This document shows, piece after piece, positions 34,599 to 43,534 of a stretch of 46,406 nucleotides of DNA. The stretch spans positions 1 to 46,406 of the forward strand of contig CAILLK010000068.1 in assembly GCA_903835005.1 (NCBI GenBank), in the 5' to 3' direction. The stretch comes from an uncultured Bacteroidota bacterium (GTDB lineage Bacteria > Bacteroidota > Bacteroidia > Chitinophagales > Chitinophagaceae). Below the pieces are notes generated by a model that was not told where the DNA came from, did not search any database, and was given only the letters and a program-made list of their open reading frames with translations. Positions within the stretch are counted from its first letter, which is position 1. Every line of letters begins with the position of its first letter. The translations under genes and the position numbers were made by a program.

Positions 34599-36026
34599 AT
34601 GTCGCAGCAAATTATTTTCAAAAAAAGGTTGTATTTTGGTTTTATCCTGGCAATACTTTTGTCTGCAGCTAGTGGCTTAACTTCTTATTTTATTCTGCAA
34701 AAACAACAGGATCACAGAGTATGGCTGAGAAAAGCCAGGAGTATCCTGGATACGACAACCAATGTTCAGACTACTTTAATAGATATGGAAACCGGCATAC
34801 GTGGCTACAGGGTTACCAACCAGAAACGGTACCTTGATCCCTATTTTACCGGATTAAAACGTATCCATACTACGCTGGATACCTTGAAATTCCTGCTGAC
34901 AGATGACCCTGAAGTGGGAAATATTGAGCAGATACTGGATAAACATGTTCAGGATTTACTGGGCTTCTGGAATAATATAATTGGCAATGAGGTGGTTTAC
35001 ATGAATAACATTGACGTTACCAATGATGTAAATAAAACGACAGAAGATGAAAAAAAGCAGATGGATGAAATCCGCAGCCTTGTAAAAGAACTGCAGAAAG
35101 ACGAAACAAAACTTTTAAATAACAGGCGCGAAGAAAATGACCACCTCGTACATTACATTGTATTATCTACAAGTATTGAAAGTATCATTTCTGTCACCTT
35201 GATTCTCATACTCATTTATTTTATATTCAGGGAATTCAAAAGAAGGGTGCAAATACAAGAGGAGTTACACAATTCAGTAAATCAGCTAAGTGAGAAAACT
35301 GAAGTGCTCGAAAAATCAGAAGCCGAATTAAAAAAAACCAGCGAAGAATTAAGTGCAATAAACCGGCAACTGGAAAAATTCGTTTATATGGTTGCTCATG
35401 ATATTAAATCTCCTTTATCTGGAATAGTTGGAGCGTTGAAATTGATTGCAACGGAAGATGAAATAATCGAAAACCCGAAATTGGCAAAATTTATAACACT
35501 ATCTTCTGAATCAGCGCTTTATTTAACTGAAAAAATAAATTTCCTGCTCGAATATTCCAGGGTTACATCTACACATCTGATTGCCGAACCGGTAAATACC
35601 AAAGAATTACTGGAGCAGGTAACTATACTATTGTTCCCGCCAAAGAATGTGCGGATTTATATCGCTGATGATATGCCGGTATTCAATACCTATAAATTAA
35701 AAATCATACAGGTATTTCAAAACCTGATCAGCAATGCGATAAAGTACAGCAATAAAGAAACCGGAGTAATAGATATAGGTTGCGCTGAAAAAGAGGGTGA
35801 TTATTATGTGTTTTTCGTAAAAGATAACGGGCAAGGCATAGCTCCTGAATATAAAGATAAAATCTTCACTTTGTCTCGTACAACGAACAATATATCTACT
35901 CAGGATACCAGTACCGGATTCGGACTAAATATTGCTAAAATGATTGTGGAAGAACAGGGTGGAAATCTTTGGTTCGAATCAATACCCGGCCAGGGTGCAA
36001 CTTTCTATTTTGAATGGAAAAAGTAA
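34599..36026 (+). CDS. Sensor histidine kinase with CHASE3 domain
   Basis: 475 aa. First membrane helix about 13-32, extracytoplasmic CHASE3 domain about 40-180 (with ETGIRGYRVTN near 64-74), second helix about 186-208, and a coiled coil about 215-258. The dimerisation and phosphoacceptor helix has histidine 267 in VAHDIKSP. The ATPase domain has N box NLISNAIKYSN, G1 DNGQGIAPEYKDKIF and G2 STGFGLNIAKMIVEEQGG. It senses an unknown signal and phosphorylates a response regulator. No regulator gene is adjacent; the LytTR regulator 1.8 kb away is a candidate partner, though LytTR regulators more often pair with a different (HisKA_7TM/LytS) kinase type. Confidence 0.93.
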   Translation: MSQQIIFKKRLYFGFILAILLSAASGLTSYFILQKQQDHRVWLRKARSILDTTTNVQTTLIDMETGIRGYRVTNQKRYLDPYFTGLKRIHTTLDTLKFLLTDDPEVGNIEQILDKHVQDLLGFWNNIIGNEVVYMNNIDVTNDVNKTTEDEKKQMDEIRSLVKELQKDETKLLNNRREENDHLVHYIVLSTSIESIISVTLILILIYFIFREFKRRVQIQEELHNSVNQLSEKTEVLEKSEAELKKTSEELSAINRQLEKFVYMVAHDIKSPLSGIVGALKLIATEDEIIENPKLAKFITLSSESALYLTEKINFLLEYSRVTSTHLIAEPVNTKELLEQVTILLFPPKNVRIYIADDMPVFNTYKLKIIQVFQNLISNAIKYSNKETGVIDIGCAEKEGDYYVFFVKDNGQGIAPEYKDKIFTLSRTTNNISTQDTSTGFGLNIAKMIVEEQGGNLWFESIPGQGATFYFEWKK

Positions 36027-36054
36027 GGTTGATTTCTAAATGACAAACCTTATT

Positions 36055-36648
36055 TCAATTCAGGCTCCTGATTATTTTTTTAACTTCGGCAATTGAAATA
36101 TCCATTTTATTTATCTGATTAGTTGTAATAATTTTTTGTACTGCCGCTAAATTATCTTGTTTATTTACTTCAATACTGATTGCTTCCATAATACAGGAAG
36201 ATTTAATTCCGCCATTGTACCTGGTCATTTTCTTCAACAGCAATAATATCAATTTACTCACATCCTCAATATATAAATCCCTTCTGAAATCAGCATCGAA
36301 GATAAATACAGGACCAGTAGTACTTTTACATAATAATATTTTTTCATTCAGTGTATTAGTAATCAGGTATACCATTTGGTTTACCGCGTAAATTTCATTT
36401 TTGTAGCTGTGCCGGCTAGCAGCTCTGGCAAATTTCTCATAAACCAGATCTGAAATTGCGATATCCTGAAACTGTTCTAACTCCGAAAAATTGAATGCCC
36501 GCAATCTGAAGTAAATAACAGGTTCAGATTTGGCTGAAAGATGACTTTGCAAATCTTCATTGTATTCCTTCATTTTGAAATCATACAAAAATTCAGTTAA
36601 TTTATAATAGGCGGAATTTTCCACATTCAATGTATTAAATAAAAACAA
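36055..36648 (-). CDS. Unknown protein, 197 aa or shorter
   Basis: The frame begins with TTG at 36648; the first ATG is residue 26 at 36571-36573, so the start is unsure. Soluble, rich in Leu, Ile, Lys and Asn, with a helical C-terminal part (ISKLILLLLKK-type segment near 130-140). No family recognised. It converges on the histidine kinase gene with a 28-bp gap. Its length, normal residue mix and uninterrupted frame suggest it is real. Confidence 0.6.
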   Translation of the reverse strand: MFLFNTLNVENSAYYKLTEFLYDFKMKEYNEDLQSHLSAKSEPVIYFRLRAFNFSELEQFQDIAISDLVYEKFARAASRHSYKNEIYAVNQMVYLITNTLNEKILLCKSTTGPVFIFDADFRRDLYIEDVSKLILLLLKKMTRYNGGIKSSCIMEAISIEVNKQDNLAAVQKIITTNQINKMDISIAEVKKIIRSLN

Positions 36649-36702
36649 CCAGAATTAGAAATTTATCTATTTAAACACTTTCATAAATGAAACAAATAAA
36701 AC

Positions 36703-36912
36703 TCATATTAAACACAGATATTTTGCATCATATATTTCGGGATATACTAACCCCAAGGTAAGTTTGGACACAAAACACCTGAACTGAGTCTGTTTAATAA
36801 TCACTGACCAGTTATAATTGCAGTTCATACAATTATAGGTTAATTGGGTTTGATCAACCCTATCTACCGATACCATAAAATTGCCGCAATTTGGACATTC
36901 AGCTTCTATCAT
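36703..36912 (-). CDS. Small zinc-ribbon protein
   Basis: 69 aa from the ATG at 36910-36912 (a TTG at 36939 would add nine residues). Two CxxC pairs, CPNCGNFM and CMNCNYNW, 19 residues apart, make a classic zinc ribbon of the kind seen at the start of transcription or RNA-linked proteins. The remaining ~30 residues (KQTQFRCFVSKLTLG...) show no further domain. It may be complete or the N-terminus of a decayed gene. The function is unknown. Confidence 0.55.
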   Translation of the reverse strand: MIEAECPNCGNFMVSVDRVDQTQLTYNCMNCNYNWSVIIKQTQFRCFVSKLTLGLVYPEIYDAKYLCLI

Positions 36913-37018
36913 TTTACCAATATATTTCAAATTAAACAATTTTTACGTTAATCAGGAACAGGTGATTTCTCACCCGTCCCTGAGCTTTACAATTAAAATG
37001 GGTATTATTTTTCAACTA

Positions 37019-37510
37019 CTATACGAAACAATTTGCTTGCTGATAGTGCAACACCAGTTGCCCCGCTTGACCATGCGCCGGCTCATAACCATTTGAAAGA
37101 GTAATTTTAGCGGTAGCAGCTCCTGTTGTTGCTACTGATGTATTAGAACTGCTCCAGGAGCCACCTGAACTAGCATCTGCAAGCATAAGGGATGTGCCGG
37201 AGCAAACCGGAACTGAATAACCGCCAATAGCTGAATTATGGCATGAGTAAGCAGTATAGGAAACATCATCCATTCCCTGGTTATTACCATACTGACTGTA
37301 TGCCTTAAACATCAGGTTATTTATGCTGCTGTTAAAGGTAGTGGGAACTGTAAAGATATACTGATACCAACCCGAGGTGGTGGTAGTGGATGTTCCTGTA
37401 CCACCACCCGATAGATAACCATTGTTTTCAAAGCCCTGATTAACGGTAACCTGGGCGAAACCTGTTACACTCATAAAGCATATGAATAATATTTGATAAT
37501 TTTTCTTCAT
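37019..37510 (-). CDS. Truncated secreted protein with one Ig-like repeat
   Basis: 163 aa. Signal peptide 1-19 (cleavage near GFAQ|VT), a beta-rich segment (QGFENNGYLS ... MDDVSYTAYSC), then one Big_2-type repeat (PVCSGTSLMLADASSGGSWSSS...SVATTG) like those of the giant adhesin. No sorting domain follows in frame. Just past the last recognisable residues, another frame on the same strand reads SASKLFRIVVEK and stops at 37005-37007, which looks like the end of a T9SS sorting domain. A frameshift or small deletion is therefore likely. Two phased TTTGAGG repeats lie ~155-190 bp upstream. Confidence 0.65.
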   Translation of the reverse strand: MKKNYQILFICFMSVTGFAQVTVNQGFENNGYLSGGGTGTSTTTTSGWYQYIFTVPTTFNSSINNLMFKAYSQYGNNQGMDDVSYTAYSCHNSAIGGYSVPVCSGTSLMLADASSGGSWSSSNTSVATTGAATAKITLSNGYEPAHGQAGQLVLHYQQANCFV

Positions 37511-37664
37511 AACATTACTAACTTAGGTTTAGTTATTATAAAGTTGGCTTGCTGAATTCAGGTACTATTACCCGTTTAAATAAGTTTTATTCGTCTGGTT
37601 TTACTTTGTTAAAGTTCAATAACGACAGTTGTAAACCCGATGCCATGAATCCCAACCGGTAGAT

Positions 37665-37694
37665 ATTTGAGGCAATTAAGGCTTTTTTTGAGGT
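37665..37694. promoter_or_regulatory. Two phased TTTGAGG direct repeats (candidate LytTR site)
   Basis: GAGG starts at 37669 and 37690, 21 bp apart, each after a T run; the flank GAGG(C/T)CGAA also matches the array at 34344-34396. The array lies upstream of the truncated secreted gene in the same relative orientation as the other array has to the lipoprotein gene. The rest of the 335-bp gap shows nothing else. Confidence 0.55.
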
Positions 37695-37845
37695 CGAACT
37701 AATTCTAAAAGGAGAATGGGAAACAGGGTACATGAAATTGAAACCCGGTTAACAGTAGGAGCTCAGAGTACCAGATAATTGGTACAATGACCATAAAAAG
37801 GGCACAATGATTGAGCCTTGCGAACCAGATTTATAACCGTTGCTC

Positions 37846-38586
37846 TCAGGAAAGTATATTGAGCTTATTCTTTAGCTCTTTACTGTAGGTATCAGAGATA
37901 ACGAAACTCTTGAAAGCCGTTTTCAGTTCGTCATTGGTGACCTCTTGAATGAAGGATAATTTAACGGCTTCAGATCGGTTTACCTGCACAAATTGTTTTT
38001 GCAGGTGCTTGGGTACCTGGTATTGTAATATTTTTTGCAACGAACTCCTGATATAATATTCGGTTTTATCTGCTGCATTAAAAACACTGGTATAATTTTT
38101 GCCGGCAGATAGATAAGCTACTTCAGCCCAATCTATTTTTTTATACCGGGCCCCCTGTTTCACAAAAAAAGAGCTGAAATCATCATCCTCTTTTACCGAG
38201 CCTGTTTTGTTATTACTGAAATTATTGATTGCATTCTGAATAGCTACATAAAGAGAAGCCGGATTTACAGGTTTGGTAAGGTATGCAGATGGCCCGGTAG
38301 CAGCGGCATCTTTCATCTGGTGGTTCAGGCTGGCAGTAAGGAAAATAAATGGCTTCACATAAAGCTTATTAATAATCTTAGCCAGTTCAATGCCCGATTT
38401 TTTACCATTCAGGTTAATATCCAGCAGCACAAGGTCATATTCATCTCCACTTAAGGCAACCAATGCATCTTCCACATTGCTTACAGTTTTGGTTACTGTA
38501 TAACCAAATTCAGTAAGGATATGATGCAGTTGCTCAATCCAGATTTCCTCGTCTTCAACAATTAAAATAGAAATTTCATTCTCCAT
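37846..38586 (-). CDS. LytTR family response regulator
   Basis: 246 aa. Receiver domain 5-120 with acidic pocket E11-D12, phosphoacceptor aspartate 56 (LVLLDINLNG), threonine in LTAS near 84-87 and lysine in YLTKPVNP near 103-108. The C-terminal LytTR DNA-binding domain is about 140-240 (VAYLSAGKNYTSVF ... LQVPKHLQKQFVQVNRSEAV). It should bind direct repeats when phosphorylated. Two arrays with matching geometry occur within 4 kb, upstream of a lipoprotein and of a secreted protein. No kinase gene is adjacent. Confidence 0.93.
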   Translation of the reverse strand: MENEISILIVEDEEIWIEQLHHILTEFGYTVTKTVSNVEDALVALSGDEYDLVLLDINLNGKKSGIELAKIINKLYVKPFIFLTASLNHQMKDAAATGPSAYLTKPVNPASLYVAIQNAINNFSNNKTGSVKEDDDFSSFFVKQGARYKKIDWAEVAYLSAGKNYTSVFNAADKTEYYIRSSLQKILQYQVPKHLQKQFVQVNRSEAVKLSFIQEVTNDELKTAFKSFVISDTYSKELKNKLNILS

Positions 38587-38920
38587 ATATCAAGCAAAGG
38601 AAACAATATGCTGATTTGATGAATAAAGGTAGTTAAAACATGCTGCATTTCATACGCCACAGGCCGATAAATGAAGACAAAAGCAAAAAATAATATTGCA
38701 TTCCATACTCACTTTTGTTTAAAGTAAATCAAATTAAAAATCAACCTAAATCAGAAAAGGTATTACTCATCCAATCTATATCCTGCCTCTACATATAATC
38801 ATATGATATAATAATATATTTTATTGTTTTAAGGTGGTTTAAAAAAGGCTATTGGGCTGTATGAGAAAGAGTACTATTTGTTATACCCCGGGTATTTCAA
38901 CTCAAACGATGGCCTTAAAT
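38587..38920. other. Gene-free stretch
   Basis: AT-rich spacer between the LytTR regulator and the MFS gene. A TTTCCTTTG stretch on the minus strand near 38595-38603 may serve as -7 element of the regulator gene. Nothing else recognised. Confidence 0.35.
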
Positions 38921-40204
38921 TCAGGTATATTCCTCTTTTACCAGTTCCTCCGCCTCATCAGCAATAATATTTTTTACAATTGGTTTCGAACTGCCAGTGA
39001 GCAGAAAACGGGAAAACACTATTGCAAGTACAATAGCTATTACCCCCTGAGCCAGCATAGTGGTGGGTGCGCCTATGTGTTGCGACACTGCCCCTACCAC
39101 CAGGCTGCCCAATGGCGCCATACCAAATAAGGCCATAAGCATAATACCTATGATCCGGCCCCTCATCTCCGGCGCCGATTCAGACTGGGCTACTATATTG
39201 CTGATAGTAAATTGCGCCATAGAGCCAAACCCTACAAGCACAGCAAATAACATGGCCAACGGAAAATGTCGAGACTGAGAAAAACAGATCAGCCCCACAC
39301 CCAGTATAATATTGCTGACAAACAATATTTTTTTCAGCCCCCCACCCGGCTTTCTGGAAGCCAGGTATACGGTTCCTATCACAGCACCGGCGCCAATGAA
39401 ACCATTGATAAGGCCATAAGTAGAGGCATTGCCTTTAAATATTTCCCTGGCTATTACAGGCAATACCGTATTGTAGGGCAATACCAGCAAACTTACCAGC
39501 GCCAGCAGCACAATCATCCAGCCAATATTCGGCGACTGCTTCAGGTAGGCAAAGCCTTCGGCAAACTCGGCAAACACTTTTTTGTCTTTTTTCCGGGTAG
39601 GCGCTGCAGGCAACTTCATCAGTATCAGCGACAGTATAACGCCCCCAAAGCTGGCAGCATTAATAAAAAAGCATACCGCAGCGCCAATAGTAGTCAGTAC
39701 CAACCCAGACAGTACAGGCCCAAGCAGTCCGGCAAGGCTGGCCATAGCCGTGGTAAGGGCTATGGCATTGGGCAGATCGGCAGGGTCAGCTACCACCTCA
39801 TGCACCAGCGCCTGCCGGGCAGGCACATCAAAGGCATTGATGATGCCCAATATCACACTCAGCGTTAGTATTGCCCACACGGCAGTGTGCCCGGTCATTA
39901 CCATTAAAGCCATCAGCACCGACTGTATTACAGATAGTATCTGCATGATCCTGATGATCTTATGGCGATCATACCGGTCGGCCGCCACGCCGCCCGGTAT
40001 GGAGAACAGGAAGGATGGGAACTGCTCGGCAAAAATAGTGACTCCTATTAAAAATGCCGAATTGGTCATGGAGTATACCACCCATACTACAGCCGTGCGC
40101 TGCATCCAGGTGCCAAACTGAGATACCGATCTGCCGGTGAAATAAAGTGCATACTTCCTGCTTCTGAATGCCCTGAATGTATTTGACTCACTTAATCTGC
40201 TCAA
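38921..40204 (-). CDS. MFS transporter (EntS/DHA3-like exporter)
   Basis: 427 aa with about twelve hydrophobic segments. The N-terminal FRAFRSRKYALYFTGRSVSQFGTWMQ and the loop 2-3 motif GGVAADRYDRHKII near 73-86 are typical of the MFS_3 (enterobactin exporter-like, DHA3) group. These proton-driven pumps export siderophores, macrolides or other small molecules; the substrate cannot be told here. Repetition of residues in GPVLSGLVLTTIG near 160 fits helix 5. The gene is separated from the beta-propeller gene by 87 bp on the same strand. Confidence 0.92.
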   Translation of the reverse strand: MSRLSESNTFRAFRSRKYALYFTGRSVSQFGTWMQRTAVVWVVYSMTNSAFLIGVTIFAEQFPSFLFSIPGGVAADRYDRHKIIRIMQILSVIQSVLMALMVMTGHTAVWAILTLSVILGIINAFDVPARQALVHEVVADPADLPNAIALTTAMASLAGLLGPVLSGLVLTTIGAAVCFFINAASFGGVILSLILMKLPAAPTRKKDKKVFAEFAEGFAYLKQSPNIGWMIVLLALVSLLVLPYNTVLPVIAREIFKGNASTYGLINGFIGAGAVIGTVYLASRKPGGGLKKILFVSNIILGVGLICFSQSRHFPLAMLFAVLVGFGSMAQFTISNIVAQSESAPEMRGRIIGIMLMALFGMAPLGSLVVGAVSQHIGAPTTMLAQGVIAIVLAIVFSRFLLTGSSKPIVKNIIADEAEELVKEEYT

Positions 40205-40291
40205 AAAAAATAATTTTAAGAATCTGCCCTAATGCCAAAAAATGCCAAAGAAAAAACAATGTTTCAGCCAGGTGCTTTTGAATTTAAATTT

Positions 40292-41386
40292 TCATCGTTC
40301 CTCCGGTCTTATAGCCCATTCCATACCATCCGGGCCACCAATCTCAATTTTTTGCCCGGTAGGCTCCAGTTTTTTCAGATCCACAACCACAATATAATTA
40401 TCGCCCGTGCAGGCCACAAAAGCACGGCTGCCATCCGGGTCCATCAGTATGCCGGCTGCACCATGGCCTATATTCAACCGCTTCACTTCCTTGTGTGTTA
40501 CTGCGTCATATACAAACAGGTCGCCGTTGCGCAGGCTTGTAATCAGCACATACCGTCCATCAGGCGTAAACTTCAGCCTGTTGGCGCCAATTATTTTTGC
40601 ATCAATAGTTGCACTTACCTTCCTGCTTGCAGTGTCTATTATAGATATTACGCCGTCGTCAGCCGCTGCTGTCCAAATCTCACGACCATCTGGCGATACA
40701 TCAAAACCCTCAGAACCTTTCGAAACAGTTATTACAGTCTCATTCCAGTCCCGGCGGGGTTTCCTTTCCGGGAACGGCTTGCCTGGCTGCGCACCGCCCG
40801 GCGGCATCTTACCCGGTGGCATACCACCCTGTGGCATCAATACATTTTCCAGTATACTTACTGTGCCTGAATGTGCATTGGTCACATAGACCTTCTGTTC
40901 ATCAGGGGTTACATATATCATATGGGTAAAGTTCTGCCCGGTACCCATTACCCAATCTACCTTGCCGGTTGCAGGGTCATAGCGCCCCACCGATTTTGAA
41001 TCCTGTGCCGTAAACCATATCTTGCCGCCCCTGAACGCAATGCCATGCGGGCCATATAAAGGCTTGATATCAATATCGGGCAATGGCTTTTGGGTTATGA
41101 GGTCTATCACATCTATCTCAGATGAATTGCCACTACCCATATTGGTAACATAGGCTGTTTTACCATCGGCCGATGCGACCACTTCATGCGGATCAGGCCC
41201 TACCGGTATCCGCCCTACAATGTTCAAACTCACGGGGTCAACAATAGCCAGAATATGTTCCTTTTTTGAAAGCATAAGTAAGGCATGCTTTGGCGTAGAT
41301 TGGGCAATACCGGCAGTAGCCACTCCCAGCAGTATCGCCACCAATTCTGAAAACCCGATCAACAGATTAAATGCAAGCTTTTTCAT
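40292..41386 (-). CDS. YncE-like secreted beta-propeller (YVTN repeats)
   Basis: 364 aa. Signal peptide 1-28 (cleavage near GIAQ|ST). YVTN-type blades recur: ADGKTAYVTNMGSGNSSEIDVIDL, PDEQKVYVTNAHSGTVSILE, PDGREIWTAAADDGVISIID and PDGRYVLITSLRNGDLFVYD. A Pro/Gly/Met-rich loop near 184-212 (MPQGGMPPGKMPPGG...) interrupts the blades; this is unusual in the family. Periplasmic or surface binding role; ligand unknown. It is upstream of the MFS exporter gene on the same strand and may be co-transcribed. Confidence 0.88.
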   Translation of the reverse strand: MKKLAFNLLIGFSELVAILLGVATAGIAQSTPKHALLMLSKKEHILAIVDPVSLNIVGRIPVGPDPHEVVASADGKTAYVTNMGSGNSSEIDVIDLITQKPLPDIDIKPLYGPHGIAFRGGKIWFTAQDSKSVGRYDPATGKVDWVMGTGQNFTHMIYVTPDEQKVYVTNAHSGTVSILENVLMPQGGMPPGKMPPGGAQPGKPFPERKPRRDWNETVITVSKGSEGFDVSPDGREIWTAAADDGVISIIDTASRKVSATIDAKIIGANRLKFTPDGRYVLITSLRNGDLFVYDAVTHKEVKRLNIGHGAAGILMDPDGSRAFVACTGDNYIVVVDLKKLEPTGQKIEIGGPDGMEWAIRPEER

Positions 41387-41404
41387 TTTCCTTAAAGTTT
41401 TGAA

Positions 41405-41965
41405 TTGCAGATAAAATTTCCACGTCGCATATCCTCATGCCTGGAACAAAATTACCAAAGTAAATCCGGGATATTTTACTCTTTTATACGGGCCACCGCT
41501 CTTCCGGATCTACTAAATCCAAAAGAGCAAGGTTTACTTACCAGCACAAACAATTTTACTTATTTTCCGGTAGATTTTAGTGGGCTTGCCGGCATATTCT
41601 GGCCGAAAATAGGGTGCACCTGCTTTTTGGGACAGGCTGGCGAGGACATTGATATTATTATACCTGGTGATTATTTTGCGCTGGTTGCCGGAAAGCAGTT
41701 GCTTGCTGTAGATGCCCGGGATGGCCTTGCGATTCAGAAAACAGCCCTCGTAAAAAAAGAGTTTACGGCTATGAATACCAGTGACAGGGCAAATAAAATA
41801 CCAGTTGCTGCCGCTATTGACCTGAAGCGGTTTTGGGATGATATTTACCCTGCAATTACTGGTTTGCCTGTTGCCTGTTTGCGTGATGGTTATGAATGGC
41901 TGAGGTTGGCTAATATCTACCTGGATAGTAAACTGGTCCTTATCGAAGCCGGCCAGTGTTACTGA
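41405..41965 (+). CDS. Unknown or spurious ORF, 186 aa
   Basis: A plus-strand frame with fairly normal codon use from about residue 50 on (FPVDFSGLAGIFWPK ... DLKRFWDDIYPAITGLPVACLRDGYEWLRLANIYLD). No family recognised and no signal peptide. A 174-codon minus-strand frame overlaps it almost completely (41534-42058); that one looks less protein-like. The N-terminal ~40 residues may be non-coding, as a possible minus-strand promoter of the beta-propeller gene (CAAAGTA, 41456-41462) lies inside. The rest of the 897-bp gap to 42284 shows nothing. Confidence 0.35.
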   Translation: MQIKFPRRISSCLEQNYQSKSGIFYSFIRATALPDLLNPKEQGLLTSTNNFTYFPVDFSGLAGIFWPKIGCTCFLGQAGEDIDIIIPGDYFALVAGKQLLAVDARDGLAIQKTALVKKEFTAMNTSDRANKIPVAAAIDLKRFWDDIYPAITGLPVACLRDGYEWLRLANIYLDSKLVLIEAGQCY

Positions 41966-42283
41966 TACTTGCCGTTGCTTTTGATCTGCACGCAGGAAGG
42001 CGCCGGCTTTCATAAGGTCGTAAATGCAAATTACGGGGAGATCGTTGTAGATAATCATATGGTTTATAATTGGGCCCTTCTACAAGCTCCGGATGAATTT
42101 CGGCCGGAACAAGAAGCGTTGCTATTTATTATTGTATATTATATTTATATATGCTAATTTTCATTTGCCTAGATTAGCGAGAATGTTTGTGAGAAGGCGA
42201 GCAATTTATCAGTTGAGGGTGCTTCTACAGGGTACCCTCTTCGAGAAAACCTCAGGGCAGGCTCAAGGGGATTTACCTTGCGG

Positions 42284-42901
42284 TTACGGATTTATAATGG
42301 AGGGATTTTCGATAAGTTGGGCTGAGGACTGCAGGTTGGCTTTGCTTATGGCGGCAGGTGTTTGGGTTTTACCAGTTGCGGCCATGGCTTTGTAGAGGGA
42401 GGTTATAACTCTTGCCTTCTGACCAATGGGAATGGCTTCTATTTCATCGGATAATATAAGCATGTTGCGATGCACAATATCGGTGAGCAGATCCGGGATG
42501 GCGGTAGTGGCGAGGGCGGTTTGCGTGTTGGTGTGATTGATAACCTGGCTTATGGTTTTGAAATAATTGAGGTATGCCTCATAATAATCCATATTGCCGT
42601 AGTTGTAGCTTTTGGAATTCAGGTCTTTGAGGTAGTCTTTCACTATGCGGTACAGGAACTGCCGCTGCGGATGGGTAAGCGACAGATCATGGATATAGGC
42701 CTCGAACTCTTCGACAAATGAGAAGAATTTGCTGCCGTGCATGGTCATTTTATCGTCGATGGTTTTGAAAATACTGAGCGCAGCCTCAGGTTGCGGGAAT
42801 GCCTGGCTTTGGAGGTTTTCGAGGTATAAATTCAGGGCATGCCGATTGAAGTTACTGTTGCGGGTGAAGATGTAGCTGTTGAGCGTTGTTGTTGTTTCCA
42901 T
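42284..42901 (-). CDS. Unknown helical protein, 205 aa
   Basis: 205 aa with a clear ATG start and normal composition. Mostly helical and soluble, with aromatic-rich helices (PQRQFLYRIVKDYLKDLNSKSYNYGNMDYYEAYLNYFKTIS, split here by motif: PQRQFLYRIVKDYL near 78-91, then MDYYEAYLNYFKTI near 103-116). No signal peptide or catalytic motif visible. No family recognised. It is monocistronic, upstream of a long gene-free stretch with a strong inverted repeat 103 bp before its start. Confidence 0.65.
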   Translation of the reverse strand: METTTTLNSYIFTRNSNFNRHALNLYLENLQSQAFPQPEAALSIFKTIDDKMTMHGSKFFSFVEEFEAYIHDLSLTHPQRQFLYRIVKDYLKDLNSKSYNYGNMDYYEAYLNYFKTISQVINHTNTQTALATTAIPDLLTDIVHRNMLILSDEIEAIPIGQKARVITSLYKAMAATGKTQTPAAISKANLQSSAQLIENPSIINP

Positions 42902-42993
42902 ATATTATATAATTTTTAGTCCCGCCTCCGTTACGAAAATAATCGCAACTATAGCTGGCGAGTACAAAGGTGAGAACGACTTTTGAATTCCAT

Positions 42994-43077
42994 GGAAGAA
43001 AATTACATGACAGTACGAAAAACGTACTGTCATGTACAGATTTCGGTACATCATGTAAATTTCTTTCCGCTCTGGGC
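42994..43077. repeat. Nested inverted repeats with three GTACnnCATGTA-like arms
   Basis: A perfect 14-bp inverted repeat (43004-43017 with 43023-43036, loop aaaaa) lies within a wider imperfect one: ggaagaaaattacatga (42994-43010) pairs with tcatgtaaatttctttcc downstream (43051-43068). The arms thus give three related motifs, tacatgacagtac, gtactgtcatgta and ggtacatcatgtaaa. The inner and outer folds compete for the first arm. There is no T tract after the inner stem. It could be an operator cluster or a recombination site. The remaining gene-free sequence to 43534 shows nothing else. Confidence 0.75.
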
Positions 43078-43534
43078 GCGGGTTTGAGGGTGATTTTTAG
43101 TTGTTAATAATGAATTTTCGCATATGTGTTGTTTTGGGATGGGAGGTATGTGATATTAATATAATTTATTAATTACAGGAGGTTGCAATTGATGGAGTAA
43201 TCCGATTGATTATGGTAGTAAATGTGCTTTAGGATTATTTACATTTAGCTTTATCAAGGTGAAGAGGTTTGGAGAATGTTTTATTGGCAGTTGGCGATAC
43301 TTTATGTAATATCGAGACAAACGGGATTTGACTGCGGAGGCTGGTAGCCGGTTAGCCGACAGCGTGGGTGGTACCTGCCTGAGCAGGCAATAATGAGATG
43401 CGATGCCGCTGGGGGTTTAGATGTTGTTATGAGTTTGATAGATCAAAAAGATACTATGCAATTAACTGATTGCATCTTGAAGTGGTAGGGTATTAGAAAT
43501 ATAGTAAAACAGGGTACAGAAACTGGGTTTTATT

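Noticed and set aside
34599..38586. Histidine kinase and LytTR regulator as a cognate operon
   Set aside because: They are on opposite strands with three other genes between them; pairing is possible but not shown by the layout.
41534..42058. 174-codon minus-strand frame
   Set aside because: Overlaps the plus-strand frame almost fully and has a less protein-like composition (many isolated Cys, Asn, Gln).
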